DNA of 64,000 nt, taken from positions 2,660,023 through 2,724,022 of the forward strand of contig NC_088302.1 in assembly GCF_032854445.1 (NCBI RefSeq), written 5' to 3'. Below the pieces are notes generated by a model. The model saw only the letters and a list, made by a program, of their open reading frames with translations, did not search any database and was not told the origin of the DNA. Shown here one piece after another: positions 49,201 through 58,035 of the stretch. Source of the DNA: Liolophura sinensis (taxonomy: Eukaryota; Mollusca; Polyplacophora; Chitonida; Chitonidae). The translations under genes and the position numbers were made by a program. Position 1 is the first letter of the stretch; each line of letters starts with the position of its first letter.

Positions 49201-50525
49201 CTCACGAGTCTAGAACACTGGATTCGAAGATTCTGCAAACGAACGAGCCGTAGATAGATTTAGCCCCTGTAAGGGCAACCTGGATTTTCTGAGACTGGTG
49301 TCATCTACATCAATTATTCAGCATCTATGGAAATGTGACTGTATGCTTAAGTGGTGGCTTCTGCCGATGTGGCAGCATTTTATGCGGTCGTATGCAGGAC
49401 CGTGTATGCAACATGACCGCCTTTTGCTGCAGGAATCTTAAAAAATGCATAATAAATGCTGCTCGTTTGCGGGTAACTAATCTTCCTGATCATTGTACAT
49501 CTGATCGGGACATGAAAGTATTATTTCCCACAACAAATTTTGTCCGTGTGCGCTCGAATTTTACGTTCGTTAAAGGCCTCTTGTTTTCCACCAATATGGT
49601 GTGTGGGCCGCCATCGTATTAATACTGAAAATTTTTTGAGTACTGAGAATGACATTAAACAACAATGGAATGGAATAAATAAATAATTGGCTCAAAACCA
49701 TTTTAGGAGAATTTATTCACGTCTTGTTGTTGTTAGCCGCTTAATCATTGTGCTATAGAATCCTTTAGAAAATGAGAGGAATAAAAGTTTCCTTTTGGGA
49801 ATACAGCTTATTTATACAGACCCCTTTTATGGCTGGTGGGAATACAGCTCACTTATACAAACCCCTTTTATGGCGGGTGGGAATACAGCTCATTTATATA
49901 GACCCCATTTATGGCTGATGGGAATACAGCTCATTTAAAGAGACCCCTTTTATGGCTGGTGGGAATACAGCTCATTTATATAGACCCCTTTTATGGTTGG
50001 TGGGAATACAGCTCATTTATATAGACCCCTTTTATGGCTGGTGGGAATACAGCTCATTTATACAGACCCCTTTTATGACTAGTGGGAATACAGCTCATTT
50101 ATACAGACCCCTTTTATGTACAGGTCAAATTTGGACTACGATTGCAATTATGACTTCGAAAACTTCCATCACCTAACAATTCAAGAGTACTAGCGGATTA
50201 AACTATCTTTACAGACAGTTGTAAAGTCAGTTGTGCTGTTTACAGTCGATTGTAGTGATAATCCCTTTATCACTAGCAAGCGGTCGTAGTCAGAAAAATG
50301 TTTCTAGGAAAAATAGACTTGCTTGATCAAAAATGTAGCAACATCAGAAAAGAGAAAAGAACATTTTCAGTATGTTGGGAATCCTTCTAAGGGTATTGTA
50401 CCAGAACCATAACCATATTAAAGGTATCGGTAATTATTCTATGCAAGTTTATCTTACCATAGTCGTCTCCGAAAAAGAATCAAAGCTGTAGATGAAGAGT
50501 TGGCATTCGACTACCGTCGGTTCAT
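25096..50525 (-). CDS. Cys-loop ligand-gated anion channel, 5'-incomplete gene (join of the exons listed separately)
   Basis: Subunit of a pentameric plasma-membrane chloride channel of the glycine-receptor/GluCl-like group. Reading exons from high to low coordinates gives loop D (FLRQQW), loop A (WVPDLYF), the Cys-loop (two Cys 14 positions apart around PMDLTYYPLD), loop B (MASFAF), loop C with a second Cys pair (CDDPLDVGSFTC), M1, M2 with PAR just before it, M3, a short intracellular loop and M4. PAR indicates anion selectivity. The second disulfide is shared by glycine receptors and GluCl and absent from GABA-A subunits. Exon phases agree throughout if the small exon at 25714-25745 is real. 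The signal peptide and N-terminal helix exons are missing, so the start codon is not in this annotation. The agonist cannot be named: the contact residues are atypical (see findings). About 375 residues are encoded here. Confidence 0.9.
25714..25745 (-). CDS. Candidate 32-bp receptor microexon in the M3-M4 loop
   Basis: Inferred from phase. The upstream exon ends in phase 0 and the last exon begins in phase 2. This 32-bp interval is followed by a strong donor (GTAAGTATG), preceded by an AG ('aataattag'), has length 3n+2 and is open in the required frame (HTSDVSILLQ plus two bases of an Arg codon). The acceptor lacks a pyrimidine tract, which is the main weakness. Another undetected exon between 25274 and 26752 could serve instead. 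Confidence 0.3.
26753..27156 (-). CDS. Receptor exon: end of loop C, M1, M2, M3 and start of intracellular loop
   Basis: 404 bp. The acceptor is 'cttgtcgtccag' and the donor is TGT followed by GTAAGTG. It completes loop C (GSFTC), then runs through IRAELHLSRQFGYF into M1 (QVYLPSASVVLISWISFWL), PAR and M2 (ISLGLLTVLTMTTQ), the M2-M3 linker (VRDKLPSVSYV) and M3 (ALDVWMSACLLFVITSLLEF). It ends in about 30 residues of cytoplasmic loop starting VLVRRDYTAMGR. Vertebrate glycine receptor genes split this region over two exons, so an intron is absent here. At pore position 6' the codon is CTG (Leu), where Thr is usual. Confidence 0.95.
27157..28734 (-). other. Receptor intron between exons 29756-29890 and 26753-27156 (part)
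   Basis: Intronic sequence with no recognised element. A short direct repeat ('acaccgatctgatt' at 28335 and 28368) is the only pattern noted. Confidence 0.5.
28735..29240. repeat. Degenerate 41-45-bp intronic tandem repeat
   Basis: About ten diverged units around 'aattgtctcttgtctctaag' followed by 'tgcgtgtgta'. The clearest pair is at 29120-29205. It lies in a receptor intron and shows no coding signal. Confidence 0.75.
29676..29762 (-). promoter_or_regulatory. Splice donor tandemly repeated four times (22-bp unit)
   Basis: The last seven exonic bases (GATGTCG) and the first 15 intronic bases of receptor exon 29756-29890 are repeated four times at an exact 22-bp period. Each copy presents a GT donor at the same point, on the plus strand at 29754-29755, 29732-29733, 29710-29711 and 29688-29689. 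Three copies read GTAAGTAT; the second reads GTAATTAT. Use of any but the exon-proximal donor adds 22, 44 or 66 bases and brings an in-frame TGA after five codons (GKYHD then stop). Confidence 0.85.
29756..29890 (-). CDS. Receptor exon: loop B to loop C
   Basis: 135 bp. The acceptor is 'ggtttctgttcag' and the donor is the exon-proximal copy of the repeated GTAAGTAT. It encodes the end of loop B (FAFTTDKLIFKW), the linker (REFEPIKSNRNVKLPQFKL) and the first half of loop C up to CDDPLDV. The entering and leaving phases match its neighbours exactly. This corresponds to the 138-144-bp exon of vertebrate GABA-A and glycine receptor genes. Confidence 0.93.
29985..32455. repeat. 2.5-kb GA-rich intronic minisatellite, 63-bp unit with higher-order structure
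   Basis: Purine-rich on the plus strand. The basic unit of about 63 bp contains 'gacgatggaaggaagaggag' and 'gaggtgagaagtatctatga'. From about 30330 to 31100 a compound unit of about 170-237 bp recurs, marked by 'acgatggcaggaagaggaat'. From about 31500 on, a short unit of about 36 bp alternates with the 63-bp one. The short unit equals the long one minus the block around 'gtgagaagtatctatgacag'. The array starts about 95 bp from receptor exon 29756-29890, inside the intron. Open frames across it (up to 127 codons) are repeat artefacts. Confidence 0.95.
32513..32600. repeat. 31-bp tandem repeat, about 2.7 copies
   Basis: The unit contains 'agtagcccttcgacaagagc'. The third copy is diverged. It lies 60 bp from the end of the GA-rich array, in the same intron. 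Confidence 0.9.
33317..33470 (+). repeat. Interspersed repeat family A, intronic copy
   Basis: Runs from TTTATTTATTTG through 'attgatgtttgacgcc', 'cacttatacgacggcgtcca' and 'gtgggaggaaaccaggcaag'. It lies in a receptor intron, on the strand opposite the gene. Confidence 0.8.
33471..35137. other. Receptor intron sequence without recognised features
   Basis: A degenerate relic near 33779-33890 ('ctgaccgccatcgtgcgg', 'tggcgttaaatatcaatc') may be another interspersed repeat tail. Positions 33890-33960 on the minus strand contain a box-B-like 'ggtcgcaggatcgaa', possibly an old tRNA-derived SINE. No gene is seen. Confidence 0.35.
35138..35220 (-). CDS. Receptor exon: Cys-loop, 83 bp
   Basis: The acceptor is 'cactgtgtttttcag' and the donor is GC-T followed by GTAAGTT. 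It encodes VSMTFSCPMDLTYYPLDIQI and the second Cys of the signature loop, then FIEMAS. There are exactly 13 residues between the two Cys, and the conserved Pro and Asp of the family are present. The 83-bp length is the one I recall for the matching exon in vertebrate GABA-A and glycine receptor genes. At the loop B position where glycine receptors have Glu before Ser-Phe, this exon has Ala. Confidence 0.95.
35625..36025. repeat. Degenerate AT-rich tandem repeat, about 27-bp unit
   Basis: About 14 variable units around 'gtagttacgtgtagatataa' followed by 'catcatt'. Intronic. Short open frames on both strands follow from the repeat. Confidence 0.85.
36026..37703. other. Receptor intron sequence without recognised features
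   Basis: No repeat or gene is recognised. A 117-codon minus frame at 36971-37324 lacks recognisable domains and any plausible splice connection to the receptor. Confidence 0.4.
37704..37930 (-). CDS. Receptor exon: loops D, A and E
   Basis: 227 bp. The acceptor is 'ttttttctcatttgcag' and the donor is ATACG followed by GTCAGT. It starts in phase 0. It encodes DFSVNMFLRQQWTDYRL (loop D, with the Phe and Arg of the FLR motif kept), LDNIWVPDLYFVNGKNG (loop A) and HVYKNATVLYNI (loop E side). It contains a potential N-glycosylation site (NAT). It ends two bases into an Arg codon that is completed by the 83-bp exon. The equivalent vertebrate exon is 221-224 bp. Confidence 0.95.
38064..38093. repeat. 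Perfect 30-bp palindrome in the intron
   Basis: Two 15-base arms with no spacer, built on 'tgtgcatggattttt' and its exact complement. It lies 134 bp upstream of the acceptor of receptor exon 37704-37930. In the pre-mRNA it could form a short hairpin. No terminal repeats or target duplication were seen around it. Confidence 0.9.
38094..39550. other. Receptor intron sequence without recognised features
   Basis: No gene, tandem repeat or element is recognised. All open frames are under 90 codons. Confidence 0.4.
39551..40350. mobile_element. Foldback-type element with long structured inverted repeats
   Basis: The arms at about 39551-39676 and 40195-40350 are inverted copies of each other. Shared features, left against reverse complement of right, are 'aacccccgacattaaaagtc' against 'aacccccaacctttaaagtc', and 'ccaagtttacaagtttgg' against 'ccgagtttacaactcgg', followed outward by 'ggaagag' and a run of A. 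Each arm also holds two small hairpins of its own. The interior of about 520 bp has no open frame. No transposase is present, so any movement would need a helper. Target-site duplication is not clear because the right end abuts a TG repeat. Confidence 0.75.
40351..40925. repeat. 36-bp G-rich minisatellite starting with a TG tract
   Basis: (TG)n at 40351-40375 is followed by about 15 units around 'gtaaccatgcagtaaataag' plus a variable G-rich stretch. It begins exactly at the right end of the foldback element. The minus strand is open in several frames over the array, which I treat as an artefact. The G-runs could form quadruplex structures. Confidence 0.95.
41390..42620. repeat. 1.2-kb, 27-bp intronic minisatellite with a 435-codon open frame
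   Basis: About 45 units around 'gctgatagacggctacaggg' followed by 'aacttgt'. Compound blocks marked by 'gataaccggctatagtcaac' recur near 41680, 41900, 42005, 42300 and 42410, so groups of units were duplicated together. The plus strand is open from 41406 to 42713 (ELVLIDGYR-like units) because the unit is 3n long and stop-free. The minus strand is open in part as well. It is antisense to a receptor intron and shows no non-repetitive domain. Confidence 0.95.
42621..45419. other. Receptor intron sequence without recognised features
   Basis: No gene or repeat is recognised. A 149-bp open interval at 42934-43082 (minus strand) has a good donor but a length and phase that do not fit the receptor; see the rejected list. 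Confidence 0.4.
45420..45830. repeat. 39-42-bp intronic minisatellite
   Basis: About ten units around 'gatgagacgacaatacgcag' followed by 'ccatgggacgaagacacga'. Units differ in length by multiples of three, so frames of 90-139 codons are open on both strands. No protein is inferred. Confidence 0.95.
45985..46560. repeat. 31-bp intronic minisatellite
   Basis: About 18 units around 'ctgtgcactcagtctacagc' followed by 'accgcaatata'. The unit is not a multiple of three and contains no stop in any plus-strand frame, so all three plus frames stay open over most of the array (frames of 126-176 codons). This shows that the open frames here are compositional. Confidence 0.95.
46561..48168. other. Receptor intron sequence without recognised features
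   Basis: No gene or repeat is recognised in this AT-rich stretch. Confidence 0.4.
48169..48390. mobile_element. MITE-like element with about 50-bp terminal inverted repeats
   Basis: The left end 'cagaggccgattccacaaag' pairs with the reverse complement of the right end, 'caggggccagtcccacagag'. The match continues inward through 'attttgactgaatttcaaaa' against 'atttctgactgaagttaaaa'. The element is about 222 bp with no open frame of its own; a 99-codon frame starting inside it at 48227 (minus strand) is not considered a gene. No target-site duplication was identified. Confidence 0.75.
49598..49682 (-). repeat. Interspersed repeat family A, degraded copy
   Basis: Keeps 'gtgggccgccatcgtatt', 'ttttgagtactgagaa' and an AATAAATAAATAA tail. 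The core has drifted ('gacattaaacaacaatgg'). Confidence 0.6.
49795..50125. repeat. 41-bp intronic minisatellite
   Basis: About eight well-conserved units around 'gggaatacagctcatttata' followed by 'tagaccccttttatggctgg'. It ends about 330 bp downstream (in gene direction) of receptor exon 50458-50525. Confidence 0.97.
50458..50525 (-). CDS. Receptor exon: beta-strand 1-2 region, 68 bp
   Basis: The acceptor is 'cttttctttcag' and the donor is ACTATG followed by GTAAGAT. It encodes EPTVVECQLFIYSFDSFSET and TM, ending in phase 0, so that ETTM joins DFSVN of the next exon, as in the family. The 68-bp length matches the conserved exon I recall in vertebrate GABA-A and glycine receptor genes. The first codon is split, so an upstream exon ending one base into a codon must exist. 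None was found between here and the end of the window. Confidence 0.93.
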
Positions 50526-51289
50526 CTGAAAGAAAAGATAAAAACTGTCAGAAATACATCTGGTATACAGTATAACTAGCAATCTGTGGACAGATTTTGC
50601 CATGCGCGTTACTATTGCCTGAAGAGTTAATCCTTTAACAGCCCATCCTGATAAACCCTAATGCCTGGTATTAAACATTTGTCAGATCTGCGATATACCC
50701 CATAACGGCTCTGAAGGCGATGTATAAAGTGTGAAATGGGTACTGTTCCTTACTGTGGTCGTGTAAAACTTCAATATGGATACGGTTGCAGAGTTGAAAA
50801 AAAAGTTTTTTGGTACCTCACTTTCATTCTTTCGTCTGAAAGATTTGTGTAAGCAAAGTATCGAATTTTAATGTGGTTTCGGTAAAGTGGGTGAGTTAAT
50901 CGCTAGCAGGAGCAGTTTCTGCATAACACCGCCGTAAAATCAGCAAGAGACCATGACGGGAGATCAGACTGCAATAAGCAGGCCTCGTCTTAATCTAATT
51001 AATGCTGCAAGCCACTTTATGTATTTAATTTAAATTCGGTGTTAAGATATCTCCCAAGAGTTTAACACTGTAACTTCTAGCGATGTTCTTTTCTTTTTGA
51101 CAGGTCGGGATGCGACATAAAAACCTGGGAAGTTCATGTAAAAAATAATAATTATTAATTAAATTAATTAATTTATTAAACCAATATTAAATATAATTTA
51201 ATAAATTTGATAATCTTACTTTGTCCGCCGTCCTCTCAATGGCAGTAAATGCCATAAATTAATCAAAGCAAACACTCGGTAGACATCAT

Positions 51290-51720
51290 TCCCTCAGTTA
51301 GACCTCACGACACCACTCCCTCATTTATACCTCACGACACCACTCCCTCATTTATACCTCACGACACCACTCCCTCACTGAGACCTCACATCGCCACTCA
51401 CTCACTTAGACCCCACAGCCCTTTTCCTCACTTGAACACCACAGAACCGTTCTCTAACACAGCCCCGAAAGTACCTCTCCCTGGCCTGAATCCCACATCA
51501 TTACTACCTAACTTAGACCCTAAAGCAGCACCAATCCCTTATTGGACCTTACAGCACCTCTCCCTCATGTAGATCCCACAGCACCTCTCTCACATAGACC
51601 CCACAGCACCAATCCCTGACAGACCCCACAACACTACTCCATCATTTAGACTTCACAGCACGCCTCCGTCATCAAGCTCCACAGCATAATCCCCTCACAT
51701 AGACCTGACTGCACAACTCC
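51290..51720. repeat. Degenerate pyrimidine-rich tandem repeat
   Basis: The first copies are regular, about 27 bp ('cacgacaccactccctcatt'). Later copies vary around 'agaccccacagcacc'. It lies upstream of the most 5' receptor exon found. Confidence 0.85.
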
Positions 51721-52367
51721 CTACCCTTCACACCTATTCGAATCTAAACAAGAATATAGCAAATCTCTAAAACTAATCTTCCCTCCCAGAGGTGAGAGTG
51801 ACAGATATTGATTTGGTAACCTACACACATTTTATCGCTGGCTCCAGATACAAGCACATTATCCCACTGAACAGTCTGAATCTACATTGTAAATGAAGTT
51901 CCTTTTTGATCTGTTTTGATTGCATAAACCGAAACCGTTAGGAATCTGCACGTAGGCGATGGCTTTATCGCTCGGGGCCCAAAGCCTGAAAACCGATTTC
52001 CCTATGTGTAGAACTCTATCACAGCCTGATTCCCTTGAATGATGATGAAATCCTACCCATTGTCCCTGACTAAACCCGAATCGGCGATGTTTTAAGCCCG
52101 TAGATATTCAAACCACTCCCCTGAATTTCCTGTGGGCTTGCTCTGGATATGCTGGGTTTAGGCCACCCTTATTCAGAGATAAAAATTGCACTGCATCGAA
52201 GTGGGTAAATAACGTTTTGCGACAGTTCCAATAGATGCGACAAACGCAAGTTCAACTACATACGATAAGCGCAAGTCTCACTAGACGCCAAAAACGCATA
52301 TTTCGTCTTTTGAGTACACCGTCCTACACGCTTTGGTATTTTAGCCAGACGCGACACACAGTTCGGT

Positions 52368-52485
52368 GTGGTAAGTAATGTGCTCATCCAGTGGCGTGGT
52401 AAGTAATGTGCTCATCCAGTGGCGTGGTAAGTAATGTGCTCATCCAGTGGCGTAGTAAGTAATGTGCTCATCCCGTGGCGTGGTG
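52368..52485. repeat. 28-bp tandem repeat, four copies
   Basis: Nearly identical units of 'gtggcgtggtaagtaatgtg' followed by 'ctcatcca', which indicates recent amplification. Each unit carries the donor-like word GGTAAGTAAT on the plus strand. Confidence 0.95.
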
Positions 52486-52874
52486 GTTTTGCTTACAGTC
52501 TGCCACAAAACATCATCTTCTGGTTAACACCTTAATACCCTAAGGCAAATCACTCAATCCACGTGACTAGCACACGTCAGGATGATTGGGATAAACTGAC
52601 ATAGTCTGCAAACAGACAGCCAGCTCGATGTTGACAAGGTGGTTGACAAGTTTCCGGAAGTAGGACAGTTATCAACACCTCTGAACAATGAAAGCTTTAG
52701 TAATAATCAACCGATTTAAGCTGTCCTGAACAAGAAGACGATCTCCTCAGCGTTAAGGTATAGCCTGAGCCCAACTGAGACGGAGCCAGAAGAAAACGTA
52801 CTCGCGAAATTTAATCTTTCCGTGAGTAGAGAAAGTCTTAGTGAACAATTGTAACCCAAAGCAGAAATCTTAAA

Positions 52875-53250
52875 CATAATCCAATACCTAAATCCTAAAG
52901 GTCACCCAACACCCATAACCTAAAGGTAACCCAACACCCAAATCCTAAAGGTAACCCAACACTCAAATTCTAAGTATAACCCAACACCCAAATTCTAAGT
53001 GTAACCCAACACCCAAATCCTAAAGTTAACCCAACACCAGAATCCTAAGTTAAACTCACGTTTAAATTTTTAAGGTAACCCAATACCTAAATCTTAAGAC
53101 AGCCCTACACCTAAATCTTCGAGGTACGCCAACACCTAAAGACAGCTCAAGACAAGATTTAATCTTCACCAAGTGAGTAGTGAAAATGTTAACTCAACAC
53201 CTAAATCTGAAAGACAGCCCCACTCCTAAATGTTGAAGGTAAACCAACAC
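52875..53250. repeat. 25-bp tandem repeat, degenerating toward its end
   Basis: The unit is close to 'aacccaacacccaaatccta' plus 'aaggt'. About six units are regular (52890-53040). Further units are diverged and interrupted to about 53250. Confidence 0.9.
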
Positions 53251-56200
53251 CTAGTGAAGACAAGATTCAGTGGAGACGATCCTCATAGTTTAATCGTTTC
53301 ATAGTTTAAAAGTTTTTAGTGAATAAATTGTGACCGAGCATAAAATTCCTCTTAAGATGAGAAAACGGAGAAATATAGTGCGGTGAAGTGAAACTTCTGT
53401 ATGCTATCCAGTCAGCGCGTTTGTACCAGTGGGTGCGACATTACAAACGTCAGTAAAGATTCTGTGAGCAAATTTCGTAATGTTATAAGGGCCTGTTGAT
53501 GGTGTTGTTTTCTGATGATTTTTTAAATTGATGTTTTGAGAGGTAACGATTTGAAGTGATTTACAAAAAAGGATTGCTTACACCCTATACTGATATCGTC
53601 AATGATCGCTCTTACTCAGTGAGACAAGATGACGGTGACATTACGGTTGAACACACAATTACCGGGTGTGTAGTGATGTACAGGAGAGATAAAACACGAC
53701 TTAGTTAGATGAACCGTTATTCCAGATTACATGTAGCATATCAGCAACGGATTGTGTGTTGTGCTTACATTTCGATGCAGTGAACTGTAAGCATTTGTCA
53801 ACATGCTGATGTACCAGAACCGAGTATAAGCGTTATTCCTGCTGTGTTTTTTATAAGCGACGAAGTGAACCAAATCACTAGAGTACAAAAGATCAGTATA
53901 ACTGTGAGCGTAGGCAACAGCGAGGAGAAATGCAATTAGTGATAAAGCACAGGTGGCTTCGTTACCGGGAGAAGCCAGGCAGCATCCTGTTAAGATGATT
54001 TTAGTAGAGGCCGAGAATAAATAATCAGCTGAGGCTTATTTTTTTAATTCAGCAGAATTCGTCAATGTGCATGGCATAAAAGTCAAACAACTGCCCTTTG
54101 ATGGTATATCCTTGACCCAGTAATTAGCCCTCAAAGGGTCACAAGCTCAGCTTACGGCTTGTCATGTTAAGATATAACCTCTGAGACTCTAAATTATAGT
54201 GTCTGTTGCTGTAATATAGGTCTAATATATATGTAATATGGCAACAAATGCCCTTGATATTACAGTTTTCCAAGGAAACTTTTGAACTACAACAACGTAA
54301 GCGCTACACGTCTTGACACGAGAAAACCATAAACGTGTTTCTTGGGAACATGTTACTAAATAAATCTTACCAGTAGTTCAACAGCAAACATTTGTCTTCG
54401 AGACAGTTCAAGATTTACCTACTATAAAAAAAATTGGCAAACTACCTGATTTTCATGTCACTACGCTTAATAACATGCACAGTTTGTTAACTGGCTATCT
54501 GTTATTGATGACTAAAACTTGCTTTATGACGAACCCCTTTCCACTGGTCTTGTTCACACTACGCGAGCATTGAGACCAAGATACATTACTCAGAGCATAT
54601 TTAATATCCAATGTAATTGTGCCATTACAAACATTGAGGGATCTCTTTATAGCGTTCATAGCTTATTGGTACTGTGGCTCAACCTACGAAACATAAGCAC
54701 TTGTTAAATCTCACTGAGCCTAATATCATAGGACCGCAATGGATTAGCTCTTTGAAGGTTTTATTAACCTCTTTACAGTCATAAAAAACCCAAAGATTTT
54801 ACAGTTAATCAACGTGGCGTATTGGGGATCGATATCAGAAATCTCTAACTAATTATACACTCCCTCTTGGTGTTCTTCTAGTACGTGCTGTAGATTTTGA
54901 TTAGTATCTACAGGGAGGGAATGTCATACGAAAGACAGGATCGTCAGAGATTTGCCTCTTCTGAAATAATTCTTACGAAATCTCACCGGGATCGCGCTGA
55001 CAGAGTTAGGCGGTTTTGAAGTGGACGACCATCACCCTGGGCATAGAATTCAAGAGTACTCAGTACATATGTAATGGAAGACGGTCCCACTCTTCACGCG
55101 AAAGGTTCTTTATTGGATTCCAACAATTACTGCGTGTGTATAAGTTGTGCTTTTTTGCGCACTGATGGTAAAGAGCAGCTGTACGCCTTGAGTCATAATT
55201 TTGCAAGACCGATCGAATAATGCGTTTGACAAATATTCGATTATCCAATCGGATTTTTCAATTGTATACAACATGTATCCATATAACAGTTAAATTCAAA
55301 GAATTTCAACTAAAATAGGATGTTCGATGTCCATAAAAGCAGCCGCCAACACCTGTACAAATACTCACACATCTAGTCATATATAAATGATGCATGAACA
55401 AGTCAACGGTTTCCAGTTATGCCTCAAAGAATCTGTACAGAGTTTAGATCAGATTAACAATTAAATCAAAGACCAATATTAATATCCAGGCCGCTAGACT
55501 GCGAAGCGATCTTAGACTTAAATCAACGTTTCATCATTAAATTTGGTATGTTCTTTTCCATTATTTTAGGTGCAATTTGTTTTACAATGATTTACCCAGA
55601 ATTGACGTTGTCCTGCAATGTTTCGACCTTGTTACGTAAGAAATATCTATTTTAGCGTGATTTGAAATTTTGACTTAAGTCTAAGATCGCCTCGTGATAC
55701 CGGTGCCTGGATAAATACCAAACCGGGTAGGTACTACTTTGCTCGGAATGAAACAAAGATATTTATATACATGTCTCTTCTGGCATGCACAGAGGGCTTA
55801 AATATATAGGTACTGACTCTCCCGCGTTTTAGCACTCGAATTGTGTTTCATTTGATGCCCGATATAGCCCTGTTGACTGTGTGCAGTTTACAGTTATTTT
55901 TATTGTTTCATTGTATTTCTCTATAATAACATCAGTTTACTTTACACTACAATCTATCTGTCCTGATTCAAAGGTAACCAGGATCCATACGTGGTAACAG
56001 GCAATCGTCAAACATAATGGGCGTCAAGGGAAATACACGCAAGAGAAACTTCCGAAACAATGCTCTACACAAGCCACAGACGAATTAAAAAAGTATTTGA
56101 AATTTAAAATTTAAGTATTTTAATTTAAAAAATTAAAGCGTGTAAATTCACTTCGTATCCAAATCGTGTAAAATGCTAGTTTTGACGTTACAAGTGGGCT

Positions 56201-56394
56201 TACGACGATATATAGCACGAGTTTTATCCACCTGGCGTTAAGCCATAAGCATTCATTCATGTATTCATTCCAACTGCTCACTTTATTACGTTTCCAAAGA
56301 AGTAATATGTCATTAGATTTACATCACAGCCATATAAAAAGTCGCATCCTGTCATTGCATACAGTGATTCCCCCCTCGTATATATTTAATTCTT
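53251..56394. other. Unassigned sequence upstream of the receptor exons found
   Basis: Any missing N-terminal receptor exons would be on the minus strand here or beyond the window. I looked for the family's conserved 'YD.R.RP' motif and did not find it. All open frames are under 65 codons. Confidence 0.35.
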
Positions 56395-56460
56395 CTCATA
56401 TATTCGAGCTATAAGAACGACGTTAAACGCAACGCACTCACTCACTCACTCACTTACACG
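56395..56460 (+). repeat. SINE 3' tail fragment with (CACT)n
   Basis: Reads 'gaacgacgttaaacgcaacg' then CACT repeats. It resembles the 3' end of the SINE at 7504-7815 ('gtacgacgttaaaaccc', then ACTCACTC). The tRNA-like head is not recognisable. Confidence 0.6.
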
Positions 56461-56494
56461 GGAGCTCAAAACTCAACAAAACTCTGCCCACTCG

Positions 56495-56528
56495 GTGGGG
56501 TGGGGGTGGGAGTGCGTGGGGTTGGGGG
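56495..56528 (+). other. G-quadruplex-like tract
   Basis: Six runs of three or more G separated by short loops (GGTGGGGTGGGGGTGGG and beyond). It sits 35 bp downstream of the SINE tail. Confidence 0.6.
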
Positions 56529-57194
56529 ATTACACTAGTCATAAGTATTATGCGGTCATCGATGTGTGGGGCTAAACCCATTAGTTTTTGAAAAACAGTC
56601 AGGCACTTTTTTTACATGCTGTAAAACACCAGCCAAATCGCAAGAGGAAAATAGTTTAAGCGATTGATTCGTGGAATTATTTGTGCTGAGTATACATCTA
56701 TGTGGTTTAGACGATCTTTACTACATGTTATTCTTAGAGAAGCTGAAGTATCATCTGAAACGTTTCTTACAAAAGTATAAGCTCTCTATTTTTCACTTAT
56801 AGTTCCACATATTTTCCCCCTGTATTACTCATATTTAACATGTTTTTATACGTTTTGTACGTCACTGTATGTATACACTGGCATATACAGGTATTTATTT
56901 GGAAATGTGCAGATATGTGTGTTCAGGCATACAAATGAATATCTTTTCTCTCTATAATTATCACTGTATAAATATCAATGTTTATCTGTTTACCGTATAA
57001 TTGTTATATCTGTATGGTACTTAATTGTGAACAAATGTATATCACAGGAGATCACCCAGCGGCCAACTGGCTGTGGGTTACCCTCATTAAATAAATACAG
57101 AATTACATTAAATTGAATGAAATCATCTGAACAGTAGCAGAGAGCTTCAACAGACCCCCAACGTATACCAGTTCAGAAGCGGCTCCTAAGGCTA

Positions 57195-57405
57195 ATAGAG
57201 CAAAACAGCACTCAATAAGAGATGACGAATAAGCACTCAGTAAGAGGTGACGAATCAGCACTCAGTAAGAAATTACGAATCAGCACTTAGTAAGAGATGA
57301 CGAATCACCACTGTCGAATCAGCACTCATCAAGAGATGACGAATCAGCACTCAGTAAGAGATGACGAATAAGCACTCAGTAAGAGATGACGAACATCTTA
57401 CATAA
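57195..57405. repeat. 25-bp minisatellite
   Basis: About eight units around 'cagcactcagtaagagatga' followed by 'cgaat'. One unit is truncated near 57310. Confidence 0.95.
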
Positions 57406-57808
57406 CTTTCACAACATGCCCTGTCTACTCATGTCCCTTCATTTCCTGGACGATTTCCTGTCAGGCCGACTTTACGACCAGAGGAATAGTTTCGATTTTG
57501 ACATTTTTTGTTACCCTTATCTTTATATACTCTCTTGTAAGTAAATATATACGGCGTGTCCGGAGTATATGGCCTCACTTGCCGCATTGCGCTTAGGGTC
57601 CTTGTGTCTTCATGACCTTGCGTGAAATCGACACGTTTGATATGTATGAGCAGTTGCAGTCCAAACGCATCTGAGACACACATTTTGATCCAACTGACAT
57701 TCTACAAGATTTAAATATCGATTAAATTTACACGCCAAAAACGGTCGTTTAATTTTGTTTTACTCCATATACTTAATCTTCTGTGGATTTTGTGTTGAAG
57801 GTTGTATT

Positions 57809-58035
57809 GGTTTATTTATTTATTTAAATGATTGGTGTTTTACGTCGTACCTAAGAATATTTCATGTATACGACGGTAAGAGGAAACCGGAAAGAGGTAA
57901 GGGAAAGTCCATAACCATCTGCAAGTTGCAGGCTGACAGACCTTCCCACGTACGATAGGAGAGGAAGCCAGCATAAGGTGGGTTTCAACTCACATCAGCC
58001 GCATCGGTTGGAGGTTCCTGGGCCTCTCTCGGCCC
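57809..58035 (+). repeat. Interspersed repeat family A, longest copy
   Basis: Runs from (TTTA)n and 'gattggtgttttacgtcgta' through 'gaggaaaccggaaagaggta' and 'gacagaccttcccacgtac' to 'gaggaagccagcataaggtg', 'aactcacatcagccgca' and 'ggttcctgggcct'. It shows that the full family A unit is at least 220 bp. Its last part is also seen as a relic near 17300 ('gaggttcctggggcttctcg'). Confidence 0.8.

Noticed and set aside
49335-49622. 95-codon plus frame rich in Cys (CLSGGFCRCGSILCG), considered as a small secreted protein
   Set aside because: No signal peptide or known Cys spacing. The 3' end runs into a degraded family A repeat, and no splice sites or polyadenylation signal support it.
54360-54460. 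Minus-strand interval with a pyrimidine-rich acceptor and a GTAAGATTT donor, considered as a missing N-terminal receptor exon
   Set aside because: The frames contain stops or no family motif, and the phase cannot be matched to the 68-bp exon with confidence.
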